From Nocardiopsis suaedae (GTDB taxonomy: Bacteria; Actinomycetota; Actinomycetes; Streptosporangiales; Streptosporangiaceae), in contig NZ_JAQFWP010000007.1 of assembly GCF_027706745.1 (NCBI RefSeq), positions 62,001-126,000 of the forward strand: 64,000 nt of DNA. Direction: 5' to 3'. Shown piece after piece: positions 8,567 through 16,389 of the stretch (the stretch's first letter is position 1; every line of letters begins with the position of its first letter). Below the pieces are notes generated by a model. The model worked only from the letters and a program-made list of their open reading frames with translations, was not told the origin of the DNA and made no database searches. A program made the position numbers and the translations under genes.

Positions 8567-9490
8567 TCAGGAGGCCGGTGCGGGGCCGTTCCGGCGGCAG
8601 TGGCCGACGAACTCCTGGGCCCGCCGGTTCAGGCGCATGCTCCTCGGCCAGGCCAGGACGACGGCCTCCTCGCGGACGGGTTCGGCGATCTCCTTGACGA
8701 CGACGTGCATGCCCTCGTAGGTGCGGTCGTTGGCCGGGCGCTGCACGAGGACGCCGTAGCCCATGCCGCGCCCGATCAGCGCGCGCGCCGTCTCGAACGT
8801 GGTGGGCCGGTGGCGCACCCTGGGCGTCACGCCGAAGCGGTGGAACAGCGACAGGGCGTGGTGGGAGCTGGGCGCCGCGTCCAGGAGCACCATGGGCTCG
8901 GCCTCCAGGGCGCGCAGCGACACCTCGGTCAGGCCGGCCATGGGGTGGTCGGCGGGGAGCAGGATGTGGGGGCGCACGGAGAACAGGACGGTGCGCTCCA
9001 TCTCGGGCATCAGGTCCATGTCGTAGAGGACCGCCAGGTCCAGTTCGCCGCGGAGCAGGCGCCGCTGCAGCACGTCCTGGGTGTCCTCGGCGAAGTCGAC
9101 GGTGACCTCGGGATGGAGGGAGGCGAAGCCCTGGAGCAGCGGGGGGAGGACGGTCGGGGCGAGCGTGACGTAGCAGCCCAGGGAGAGCACTCCGGTGAGG
9201 GCGCCGCCGCCGCTGGCCTCGGCCTCCAGCTCCTCGGCTTCGCGCAGGAGGCGGCGGGCGCGGACCAGCAGGCTGGTCCCGGACGGGGTGAGGGTGACGC
9301 CGTGCGCCTTGCGGCGGACGCACAGCTGCACCTTGAGCGCGCGCTCCAGGTCGTTGAGGGCCAGTGACACCGCGGGCTGGGAGATGTGCAGCCGCTCGGC
9401 GGCCTCGGTGAGGGTGCCCGCCTCGGCGATGGCGACGAAATAGGCGAGCTGGCGGAGGGAGAACCGCGGCGGCGCGGGCGGCTCGGACAC
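8567..9490 (-). CDS. LysR family transcriptional regulator
   Basis: A 307-residue LysR protein. The winged helix is at residues 10-70 (FSLRQLAYFVAIAEAGTLTE, then AAERLHISQPAVSLALNDLE), and the effector-binding domain is at about 95-295. I start at GTG 9490, where the family N terminus begins, with GGAAAGG upstream. It is divergent from an SRPBCC gene about 250 bp away. LysR proteins usually act on a divergent neighbour, but here the gap is long and the SRPBCC gene has no clear pathway. The inducer is unknown. The stop TCA follows the kinase TAG without any gap. Confidence 0.9.
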   Translation of the reverse strand: MSEPPAPPRFSLRQLAYFVAIAEAGTLTEAAERLHISQPAVSLALNDLERALKVQLCVRRKAHGVTLTPSGTSLLVRARRLLREAEELEAEASGGGALTGVLSLGCYVTLAPTVLPPLLQGFASLHPEVTVDFAEDTQDVLQRRLLRGELDLAVLYDMDLMPEMERTVLFSVRPHILLPADHPMAGLTEVSLRALEAEPMVLLDAAPSSHHALSLFHRFGVTPRVRHRPTTFETARALIGRGMGYGVLVQRPANDRTYEGMHVVVKEIAEPVREEAVVLAWPRSMRLNRRAQEFVGHCRRNGPAPAS

Positions 9491-9740
9491 GGGGACACCG
9501 GCCTTTCCGGGGCGGTGGTGGTGCGCAGGCGCCGGCAGGGGGTCCGGCCTGGGGTGATGCCACTCTAGAGCGCCGCACCCGACTCCGCCACGGGTGGGCG
9601 ATACGTCCGGGACGCGTGCTATGCCCCTGCGGGCGCGGTGCCGGGGAGGGGGTCTGCCGTCTGGCGGTCCGGGCCGCCGGGGCCGACAATGGCGCCAGGC
9701 GGCCGCAACCGGGCCGTGCACGCGGTCGAGAGGCGGTCGG

Positions 9741-10163
9741 ATGCGGATGCGGTACGAGAGCACGACGGAGATCGCGACGCGGCCGGAGGAGGTGTGGCCG
9801 GTGATGACCGACGTGGAGCGCTGGCCCGACTGGCTGCCGACGGTCGCCTCCGTGCAGGCGCTCGACGACGGACCGCCGCGCCCGGGGGTGCGCTACCGGC
9901 TGGTGCAGCGGCGCACGCCTCCGGCCGTGTGGGCGGTCACCGTGTTCGCCCCCGCGCGCGAGTTCACCTGGGCGACCCGGTTCCTCGGCGCCCGGATGAC
10001 CGCCGAGCACCACCTGGAGGCCGCCGGAGGGGTGACGCGGGTGCGCCTGGTGCTGTCCCTGGAGGGCCGCGCGGCGCCCGTGCTGGCGTCCATCGCGGGG
10101 GCGAGGATGCGCCGCTTCGTCGACATCGAGGCGACCGCGCTGAAGTGGCGCTGCGAACCGTGA
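9741..10163 (+). CDS. SRPBCC (START/polyketide-cyclase fold) family protein
   Basis: A 140-residue single-domain helix-grip protein of the Polyketide_cyc2/SRPBCC superfamily. It begins with STTEIATRPEEVWPVMTDVE, continues with WPDWLPTVASVQ, and ends in the long C-terminal helix. These proteins bind hydrophobic ligands in a cavity; most are unassigned. Start ATG 9741 has a strong GAGAGGCGG site. The preceding 250 bp to the LysR start show no clear operator. Confidence 0.85.
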   Translation: MRMRYESTTEIATRPEEVWPVMTDVERWPDWLPTVASVQALDDGPPRPGVRYRLVQRRTPPAVWAVTVFAPAREFTWATRFLGARMTAEHHLEAAGGVTRVRLVLSLEGRAAPVLASIAGARMRRFVDIEATALKWRCEP

Positions 10164-10185
10164 CCCGCCCGCCTCGCCCACGGGT

Positions 10186-10216
10186 TTGACCTTAACTGAA
10201 CTTGAGGTGTGAGGGT
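10186..10216 (+). promoter_or_regulatory. Possible MerR-type operator/promoter for the quinone reductase
   Basis: TTGACC (10186-10191) overlaps the imperfect dyad ACCTTAACTGAACTTGAGGT (10189-10208). This resembles the CCTCAAG...CTTGAGG operators that MerR-family activators such as SoxR occupy between the -35 and -10 elements. A 19-bp spacer would put the -10 at GAGGGT (10211-10216), which is poor. No MerR gene is in the window, so the regulator would act in trans. Confidence 0.45.
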
Positions 10217-10274
10217 GGTGCCCACGCCGTCCCGGACAGGCCGGGAGGGCAGGACCCGGAAGGGGAGTGGCGCC

Positions 10275-11294
10275 ATGCGCGCGGTGCGAGTGGAGCGGTT
10301 CGGCGGCCCCGAGGTGCTGGTCCCCGCGGACGTCCCGGCGCCCCGGGCCGGAGCGGGCGAGGTCGTGGTCGGCGTCGAGGCGGCCGACGTCATCTTCCTC
10401 GACACCCAGCTGCGGACCGGCTGGGGCAAGGAGTACTTCGCCCTGGAGCCGCCCTACGTCGCGGGAGGCGGCGTCGTCGGGACGGTGGCCGAGGCGGGGG
10501 AGGGCGCCGACCCCGCCCTGGTGGGGACCCGGGTGCTCAGCGGCACCGGCGAGCGCTCCCCGGAGACGGGGCGCACCACCGCCCCTCAGGGCGGCTACGC
10601 CGAGTACGCCGCGGCGCCCGCCGCAGGCGTGGTTCCGGTGCCCGACGGGGTGGGCGCGGAGCAGGCGCTGGCGCTGCTGTCCGACGGGGTCACCGCCCAG
10701 CTCATCGCCGACACGGTGGCCCCGGCGCGGGGGGAGGCGGTCGTGGTCGCCGCCGCGGCCGGAGGGCTCGGGTCGCTCCTGGTGCAGTTGGCGAACGCGG
10801 CCGGCGCCCGCGTGATCGGCGCGGTGCGCGGCGAGCGCAAGCGCGCCTGGGCCGCGGAGCAGGGGGCCGAGCACACGGTCGACTACGCGCAGGAGGGGTG
10901 GACCGACCGGATCCTGGAGCTGACGGGCGGGGCCGGGGCCGACGTGGTGCTCGACGGCGCCGGGGCCGCCCTGGGGACCGCGGCCTTCTCCCTCACCAAG
11001 GACGGCGGCCGGTTCGTGGGCTACGGCGCCGCGGGCGGCGACTTCGCCGAGATCGACCGCGCACGGGCCCAGGAGCGGGGGATCCGCGCGCTCGCGCTCC
11101 TGGAGCTGCCCGCCCTGGACCTGGCCAAGGAGCGCCACCTCCTCCAGCGCCTGCTGGACAAGGTGAAGCAGGGCGAGATCTCCCCGAAGGTCGGGCAGGT
11201 GTTCCCCCTGGAGAAGGCGGAGGACGCACACCGTGCCCTGGCCGAGCGCACGACGCTCGGCAAGACCCTGCTGCGGGTGGCCGACGACGGCTGA
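10275..11294 (+). CDS. NADPH:quinone reductase / zinc-independent alcohol dehydrogenase
   Basis: A 339-residue medium-chain dehydrogenase/reductase of the quinone oxidoreductase branch. The GroES-like N-terminal half lacks the structural-zinc cysteines. The nucleotide fold has VVVAAAAGGLGSLLVQLANA at about 155-175. It probably reduces quinones or other electrophiles with NADPH. Start ATG 10275 is preceded by GGGGAGTGG. The MerR/SoxR-like site upstream would fit induction by redox-active compounds, but that is inference. A strong terminator hairpin follows. Confidence 0.88.
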   Translation: MRAVRVERFGGPEVLVPADVPAPRAGAGEVVVGVEAADVIFLDTQLRTGWGKEYFALEPPYVAGGGVVGTVAEAGEGADPALVGTRVLSGTGERSPETGRTTAPQGGYAEYAAAPAAGVVPVPDGVGAEQALALLSDGVTAQLIADTVAPARGEAVVVAAAAGGLGSLLVQLANAAGARVIGAVRGERKRAWAAEQGAEHTVDYAQEGWTDRILELTGGAGADVVLDGAGAALGTAAFSLTKDGGRFVGYGAAGGDFAEIDRARAQERGIRALALLELPALDLAKERHLLQRLLDKVKQGEISPKVGQVFPLEKAEDAHRALAERTTLGKTLLRVADDG

Positions 11295-11307
11295 CCTGGA
11301 AGGAGAA

Positions 11308-11343
11308 AAGGGGCGGACGGTGCGGGCGCACCGCCCGCCCCTT
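11308..11343 (+). terminator. Strong hairpin after the quinone reductase gene
   Basis: AAGGGGCGG (11308-11316) pairs with CCGCCCCTT (11335-11343), and inside it CGGTGCG pairs with CGCACCG around a GG loop. This gives a near-continuous 16-bp stem beginning 14 bp after the stop codon. Confidence 0.8.
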
Positions 11344-11720
11344 CAGGGTTGACGGCCCGCCGGTCCAGGGATTGAATAGCGGGCGTGCAGCGCGGCGCCG
11401 CAGCGACGAAGGCGGCGGCCGGGCGGCACCTGACCCTGGAGAGATGCCGTGATGGAAGCACGCGTCTGCGGACTGATCTAGCGCACGGCGCCGCATGACT
11501 CCGCGCCCGTCGGCCTTTTCCCTGCCCGGCGCGTGAGCAGGCGCCCCCTTCTCCGCCGCATCGGCGGCGACCCGTGATTCGACGAGGTCTCCGCGTGCCC
11601 ATGCGCCCGTGATGCCCGCCATCCGTTCCCACGCGTGTGCGGAGACACCCCTGTCCGTTTCCGTGCGCACCCCGTGACCGGGCGTGCGCCGGCCATCCGT
11701 GCATTCAAGGAGATGCCGCC
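11344..11720. other. Intergenic region, no gene recognised
   Basis: 377 bp between the terminator and the three-domain fusion gene. Reading frames here are short or show actinomycete codon bias only as shadows. There is no tRNA or recognisable riboswitch. The last 14 bases hold the AAGGAG site (11707-11712) of the downstream gene. Confidence 0.5.
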
Positions 11721-13490
11721 ATTACCACCGACTCGACCACCGACGTCAACCAGCAGGTCATCGACGAGTACCGTGCCACCCGGGGGCGCCTGTCCGGGCC
11801 GTTCGCCAAGGCCCGCCTGCTGCTGTTGACCACCACCGGCGCCCGCACCGGGCTCCCGCGCACCACCCCGCTGGGCTACCTCAACGACGAGGGCGGCCGG
11901 GTCTTCGTCATCGCGTCGGCCGGGGGATCCCCGCGCCACCCGGCCTGGTACCGCAACCTGCTCGCCCACCCCCGCGTCACCGTGGAGAACGGCCCCTTCA
12001 CCTTCACCGCCGACGCCGAAGTGCTCGAAGGCCAGGAGCGCGACCGCGTCTTCGCCCGCGCCGTCGAGGCCGACCGGGGCTGGGGCGCCTACCAGGAGCA
12101 ATCGGGCCGCACCCTGCCCGTGGTGGCGCTGAACCCCGTCGACGGAGGCCCGACGGGCGCCCCGGACGCCGGGGACTTCCTGGTGGCGGTGCACGACGCC
12201 TTCCGCCGGGAACTGGAACTGGTCCGCGACGAGGTCGCCGCCACCGGCACGGCCGCGCTCGGGGCCCAGCTCCGCATCAACTGCCTGATGCTGTGCCAGG
12301 GGCTGCAGCACCACCACTCCCAGGAGGACGAAGGCGTCTTCCCCGCGGTGGCGGCCGCGCGGCCGGACCTGGCGCCGGTCGTCGAGCGCCTGAGCGCCGA
12401 GCACGCCCGCGTCGCCGAACTGCTGGCGGCCCTGCGCGAACGCGTCTCCGGCGGCGGCACCGACACCGCGGCCGTGCTGGCCGACGTCGACCGCCTCACC
12501 GCCGACCTCCTCGCCCACCTGGACTACGAGGAACGGGAGCTCGTGCCGCTGCTCAACGCCGGGATCGAGGGGCCCGCAGGAGAGGGGGAACGCCCGCGCC
12601 CGCGCACCGAGCGCGTGCGCGCCACCGACCGGGAGCGCGAGGAGGTGCGGGCGCTGATGACCGGCGGGGCCCTGTCCGGCGCGGCCCTGCCCGAGTCGGC
12701 CCGCACCGCTGCGCTGCTGCAGGACACCGGCGGCGTCCCGTGCGACTGGGTCGACGCCGACGGGGCCGGGCTCGGCGCCGGGGCGGTCCTCTACGCGCAC
12801 GGCGGGGGGTTCGAGTTCGAGCACCCCGATGCCGAGCGCGTCATCGCCCACCGGCTCTCCCTCGCCGCGGGGCGCCCCGCCCTGCGTGCGGGCTACCGGC
12901 TGGCGCCCGCGCACCCCTTCCCCGCGGCGGTGGAGGACGTGGCGGCGGTCTACCGCTCCCTGGTCGCCCAGGGGGTGCCGCCCGGGCGCATCGTCCTGGC
13001 CGGCGAGTCCGCCGGGGGCACGCTGGTCCTCTCGACGCTCCTGGTGCTCAAGGAGGCGGGCGACCCCCTGCCCGCGGGGGCGGTGGCCGTCTCGCCGCTC
13101 ACCGACTTCGCGGCCGAGGGCGGCTCCCGGGTGCGCAACGAGGGCCGGGACCTGGTCCCCGCGGGGCTGATGGACCACATCGGCCCCGGGTACCTGAACG
13201 GCGCCCCGGCCGACGCGGCGCCGCAGTCCCCGCTGTACGGTGACCTGGCCGGGCTCCCGCCGCTGCTGCTGGCGGCGGGGGAGGACGAGCTGCTGCTCGA
13301 CGACTCCGTGCGGTTCGCCGAGGCCGCCGCCGAGCAGGGCGTTCGGGTGGCGCTCGACCTCTACGAGGGCATGCCGCACGTGCCGCACATGCCCGTGCTC
13401 GCCGACGAGCCCCGCCTCAAGACGGCCGAGGCCTTCCTCGACCGCCTCGCCGCATGGGTGCGCGGACTGGAGGGCGGCCAGGGCGGCTGA
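11721..13490 (+). CDS. Three-domain fusion: F420-type nitroreductase/quinone reductase - hemerythrin - alpha/beta hydrolase
   Basis: An unusual 589-residue fusion. Residues 1-130 are a DDN-type deazaflavin (F420)-dependent reductase (TTTGARTGLPRTTPLGYL; HPAWYRNLLAHPRVTVENG). Residues 140-275 are a hemerythrin HHE domain with VHDAFRRELE, LQHHHSQEDEGVFP, EHARVAELL and DYEERELVPLL, which can form a di-iron site. The rest is a hormone-sensitive-lipase-type esterase with oxyanion HGGG, nucleophile elbow GESAGG, and a plausible Asp (AAGEDE) and His (MPHVPHMP). Where homologs begin, no in-frame ATG, GTG or TTG is suitably placed. AAGGAG at 11707-11712 is ideally spaced (8 nt) from ATT 11721, which reads ITTDSTTDVNQQ. 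The ATG at 11713 is out of frame and touches the AAGGAG. An upstream GTG at 11637 is the alternative. Confidence 0.85.
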   Translation: MTTDSTTDVNQQVIDEYRATRGRLSGPFAKARLLLLTTTGARTGLPRTTPLGYLNDEGGRVFVIASAGGSPRHPAWYRNLLAHPRVTVENGPFTFTADAEVLEGQERDRVFARAVEADRGWGAYQEQSGRTLPVVALNPVDGGPTGAPDAGDFLVAVHDAFRRELELVRDEVAATGTAALGAQLRINCLMLCQGLQHHHSQEDEGVFPAVAAARPDLAPVVERLSAEHARVAELLAALRERVSGGGTDTAAVLADVDRLTADLLAHLDYEERELVPLLNAGIEGPAGEGERPRPRTERVRATDREREEVRALMTGGALSGAALPESARTAALLQDTGGVPCDWVDADGAGLGAGAVLYAHGGGFEFEHPDAERVIAHRLSLAAGRPALRAGYRLAPAHPFPAAVEDVAAVYRSLVAQGVPPGRIVLAGESAGGTLVLSTLLVLKEAGDPLPAGAVAVSPLTDFAAEGGSRVRNEGRDLVPAGLMDHIGPGYLNGAPADAAPQSPLYGDLAGLPPLLLAAGEDELLLDDSVRFAEAAAEQGVRVALDLYEGMPHVPHMPVLADEPRLKTAEAFLDRLAAWVRGLEGGQGG

Positions 13491-13545
13491 CCCCCGCCCC
13501 GCGTGGAGCCTGGGCGGCGGCCCGGGCCCGGTTTACGGTGGTGCG

Positions 13546-14610
13546 GTGAGCAATGTCGAGACCCGCCCCTCCGAGCAGACCGTGTGCGCCCCGGGCACCG
13601 CGCCCGGGGCGCCGGGCCCCGCCCAGGCGCCGGCGCCTCCGGCCGCCGAGCCCGACATCGAGCTCCTGGCGCCGCGCGAGGTGCCCCTCGGCGGGCCGCG
13701 CGCCATGCCGGTGCAGCGGAGCCTGCCCAACCGCGAGCGCCGTATGGTCGGCGCGTGGTGCTTCGCCGACTTCTATGGGCCCTCCGACGTCGCCGACGGG
13801 CCCGGCATGCAGGTCCCTCCCCACCCCCACACCGGCCTGCAGACGGTGAGCTGGCTCGTCGAAGGGGAGGTGGCCCACAAGGACAGCCTGGGTAGCGATG
13901 CCGCCGTGCGTCCCGGGGAGCTCAACCTCATGACCGCCGGGCGCGGCATCGCCCACTCCGAGCGCTCGCCGGGCGACCGGCCCTCGATCCTGCACGGCGT
14001 GCAGCTGTGGGTGGCCCAGCCCGAGGCCGACCGTGACGGACCCGCCGCGTTCGAGCACCACGCCGACCTGCCCGACCTGCAGGGCGCCGCGGGCACCGTG
14101 CGCCTGATCGCCGGGGAGATGGCGGGGGAGACCTCACCGGCGCGGTTCTTCTCGCCCCTGCTGGGGGCCGAGGCGGTGCTGGTGGGGGACGGCCCGCTGC
14201 GCCTGCCCCTGGAGCCGGAGTTCGAGCACGCCGTGCTGTGCCTCATCGGCCCGGTGGGCGCCGACGGGTGCGACGTCCCGGTGGGCTCGATGCTCTACCT
14301 GGGGCGGGGGCGCCGGGAGCTGGCCCTGAACGGGCACCGGGGGTCGCGCGCGCTGGTGATCGGAGGGACCCCTTTCGAAGAGGACCTGGTGATGTTCTGG
14401 AACTTCGTGGGGCGCAGCCATGAGGAGATCGTGGCCGCGCGCGAGGCCTGGGAAGAGGAACGGGCCGTACCGCGCGCGGATCGGCCGGATTCGGGACCGC
14501 TCGGCTCGGAGCGCTTCGGAGGGGTTCCCGGGGACCCCGCGGACCCCCTGCCCGCGCCCGCCCTGCCCAACGCGCACCTACGCCCCCGGTCCCGGTACAA
14601 GCGCAGGTGA
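13546..14610 (+). CDS. Pirin family protein
   Basis: A 354-residue bicupin iron protein of the pirin family (typically near 300 residues). The N-terminal cupin holds PPHPHTGLQTVSWLVEGEV and GRGIAHSERSP, supplying the His/His/His/Glu metal ligands. The second cupin spans about 210-290. Pirins act as quercetinases or redox-sensing cofactors; which applies here is unknown. The first 30 residues and the last 60 are proline/alanine-rich extensions. GTG 13546 is the start, 55 bp after the fusion protein stop, so the two may be co-transcribed. A small inverted-repeat element follows at 14615. Confidence 0.9.
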   Translation: MSNVETRPSEQTVCAPGTAPGAPGPAQAPAPPAAEPDIELLAPREVPLGGPRAMPVQRSLPNRERRMVGAWCFADFYGPSDVADGPGMQVPPHPHTGLQTVSWLVEGEVAHKDSLGSDAAVRPGELNLMTAGRGIAHSERSPGDRPSILHGVQLWVAQPEADRDGPAAFEHHADLPDLQGAAGTVRLIAGEMAGETSPARFFSPLLGAEAVLVGDGPLRLPLEPEFEHAVLCLIGPVGADGCDVPVGSMLYLGRGRRELALNGHRGSRALVIGGTPFEEDLVMFWNFVGRSHEEIVAAREAWEEERAVPRADRPDSGPLGSERFGGVPGDPADPLPAPALPNAHLRPRSRYKRR

Positions 14611-14614
14611 GGGC

Positions 14615-14702
14615 CTAGGGCGTGTTTCTTGGATCATTTTCGGCTCGCGACTACCAGAACGACGCTCGCTGATCGGAAAAGCCTCCAATAGACACACCCT
14701 AG
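14615..14702. mobile_element. 88-bp MITE-like inverted-repeat element (IS5-type ends)
   Basis: The left end CTAGGGCGTGTTTCTTGGAT and the right end (reverse complement CTAGGGTGTGTCTATTGGAG) match at most positions. CTAG at both edges fits the YTAR target duplication of IS5-family elements. No transposase is inside, so it is non-autonomous. The right-hand CTAG provides the stop codon of the TetR gene on the minus strand. It lies between convergent genes, and its arms could fold as a terminator. A related 166-bp element lies at 54214. Confidence 0.7.
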
Positions 14703-15607
14703 CCGTCCCCGGCGTCCTCTGGGCCCCCGGCGTCACCGGGGTCGGCGCTCCGGAACAGGCCGCCTTCGGCCAGCACGCGCCGCACCTCCTCGATGCGGGC
14801 GTCGTCGAAGGCGGCCCCGGGGTCGGGCTCCAGGAAGGCGGTGGCGACCGAGGCGAGCGCGAGCGCGGGCAGCGACCACTCGGTCGCGCCGGGGACCCCG
14901 AGCGCGTCGGTGCGCACCGTCTGCTCGGACAGCACGGGCGTGGTGGGCGCCATGACCACCATGCCGCGCACGGTCGCCCCCGCGATCGCGGCCAGCGCCT
15001 CGAAGCCCGCCCCCAGCCCGGGGCGCAGGCGCAGCCCGAGCAGCGCGGCGCACTGTTCGTAGAAGGCGGCGAGCCGGGAGGCGAACCGGCGCTCGGAATC
15101 GGCCAGGGCCCCCCGCACCCGCTCGCGGAAGTCGCTCTCGGGCAGGCTCAGGAACGTGGCGTGCAGGGCCAGGTAGGTGCGCCACTCGGGCGAGTTCAAG
15201 AACGTCTCCAGCTCGCGGGGCGCGCCCCGGCGCAGCACCTCGGCGGCCACCCCCACGCGCTGGGAGGGCACGCGGAGCCGGTCGAGGTGCTCCAGGACCG
15301 TCCGCTCGACGCCGCGCACCGCTTCGGGGTTGGTCCCCCCGACGGCCGGGCTCGCCCCGCGCGCCAGCTCCAGCAGCAGGTCGCTGAAGAACAGGTCCTT
15401 GTAGGGCCAGCGGCGGTAGACCGCGCTGCGGGAGACGCCCGCGTCGCGGATGACGTCCTCGAAGCTGATGTGGTCCAGGCCCACGGTCAGGCCGGCCCCG
15501 TTGACCTGGTCGACGGCGGCCCGGAGCATGCGCTGCTCGGTCTCGGTGTCGGACAGGCGGCGGCGCCGCCGCGTCGGTCCCGCGTCCTTCCGGGGGTGCC
15601 CGCTCAT
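14699..15607 (-). CDS. TetR family transcriptional regulator (long)
   Basis: A 302-residue regulator, longer than the usual 190-220. The helix-turn-helix is at about 25-75 (ISFEDVIRDAGVSRSAVYRR followed by WPYKDLFFSDLL). An alanine-rich effector domain and an acidic low-complexity tail follow. The stop TAG at 14701-14699 is part of the CTAG edge of the adjoining small mobile element, so the original C terminus could have been altered by the insertion. It is divergent from the GTP cyclohydrolase gene by 125 bp and is the obvious candidate regulator of the 15.7-21.3 kb operon. Confidence 0.88.
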   Translation of the reverse strand: MSGHPRKDAGPTRRRRRLSDTETEQRMLRAAVDQVNGAGLTVGLDHISFEDVIRDAGVSRSAVYRRWPYKDLFFSDLLLELARGASPAVGGTNPEAVRGVERTVLEHLDRLRVPSQRVGVAAEVLRRGAPRELETFLNSPEWRTYLALHATFLSLPESDFRERVRGALADSERRFASRLAAFYEQCAALLGLRLRPGLGAGFEALAAIAGATVRGMVVMAPTTPVLSEQTVRTDALGVPGATEWSLPALALASVATAFLEPDPGAAFDDARIEEVRRVLAEGGLFRSADPGDAGGPEDAGDG

Positions 15608-15732
15608 GGATCCGTCCTTGGGATACGATGTCTCAAATTCCGAATATCAGGTTCATTCTATTGTGCGACGCGCGTGAACGCGCGGGGTCCGGACCGCCGA
15701 TCGGCGGTCCCCCCGCCGGCGAGGGGAGAAGG
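15608..15732. promoter_or_regulatory. AT-rich divergent promoter region of TetR gene and pterin-like cluster
   Basis: 125 bp between divergent starts, with a run from about 15620 to 15665 that is unusually AT-rich for this genome. It contains the small dyad ATTCCGAAT (15638-15646) and TATTGT (15659-15664), a possible -10 for the rightward operon. The operator is probably here, but no long perfect palindrome could be picked out. Confidence 0.45.
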
Positions 15733-16389
15733 ATGCCTGACCACGACACCGCCTCCGGCGGTGACCAGCCCCTGGAGACCGCCGAGTCGGAACTGGCCAC
15801 CCGCCGCGGCCCCTTCCGGGCCGTGGCCTTCCGCGACCCGCAGGAGGGCGGCGAGCACCTGGCGCTGGTGCGCGGCCCCCTCTCCGGCGGCGGGCCCGTG
15901 CTGGCCCGCGTCCACTCCGAGTGCCTGACCGGGGACGTCTTCGGCGCCACCCGGTGCGAGTGCGGCGAGCAGCTCGACGCCGCCCTGGAGGCGATCGCGG
16001 CCGAAGGGCGCGGGGTGCTGGTCTACATGCGCGGGCACGAGGGCCGCGGCATCGGCCTGCTCGCCAAGGTGCGCACCCACATCCTCCAGGACGAGCAGGG
16101 CCTGGACACCGTCGACTCGGCCACCTCCCTGGGGTTCCCGGTCGACGTGCGCGACTACCGCCCGGCCGCGCGCATCCTGCGGCACCTGGGAGTGGGGGCG
16201 GTGCGCCTGATGTCCAACAACCCCGACAAGGTGGCGGCCCTGGAGGCCCACGGCGTCCCGGTGGCCGCCCGCGTGCCGCTGCTGGCGCCCGCGCACAGCG
16301 GCAACATCGCCTACCTGACCGCCAAGCGCGACCGCCTCGGCCACGACCTTCCGCAGGTCGACGGCGCGGCCGGGGGCCGCCGTGGGTGA
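15733..16389 (+). CDS. Variant GTP cyclohydrolase II (RibA-like, probable FAPy-forming)
   Basis: A 218-residue GTP cyclohydrolase II. Zinc ligands Cys64, Cys75 and Cys77 are intact (HSECLTGDVFGATRCECG), and RGHEGRGIGLL and SNNPDKV are present. The residue equivalent to E. coli RibA Tyr105 (in KIRAYALQD) is His116 here (KVRTHILQD). From memory, the S. coelicolor paralog SCO6655 has Met at this site and releases the formylated intermediate FAPy instead of the riboflavin precursor. This gene is therefore probably not the housekeeping riboflavin ribA. It has a strong GGAGAAGG site and heads a tightly overlapping operon. Confidence 0.9.
   Translation: MPDHDTASGGDQPLETAESELATRRGPFRAVAFRDPQEGGEHLALVRGPLSGGGPVLARVHSECLTGDVFGATRCECGEQLDAALEAIAAEGRGVLVYMRGHEGRGIGLLAKVRTHILQDEQGLDTVDSATSLGFPVDVRDYRPAARILRHLGVGAVRLMSNNPDKVAALEAHGVPVAARVPLLAPAHSGNIAYLTAKRDRLGHDLPQVDGAAGGRRG

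Noticed and set aside
8040-11231. 1063-codon minus-strand frame across three genes
   Set aside because: It runs antisense to the kinase and quinone reductase genes and out of frame with the LysR gene; all three have strong domain evidence.
11713-11829. ATG 11713 as start of the triple-fusion gene
   Set aside because: Out of frame with the conserved protein and with no spacing from the AAGGAG site; its frame stops after 38 codons.
14615-14702. Simple intergenic terminator instead of a mobile element
   Set aside because: Ends match the 166-bp element at 54214 with identical spacing and both have CTAG edges, which a plain terminator would not explain, although it may also terminate transcription.
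15733-16389. Housekeeping riboflavin ribA
   Set aside because: Active-site tyrosine replaced and no other rib genes nearby; the cluster context points to an accessory pathway.
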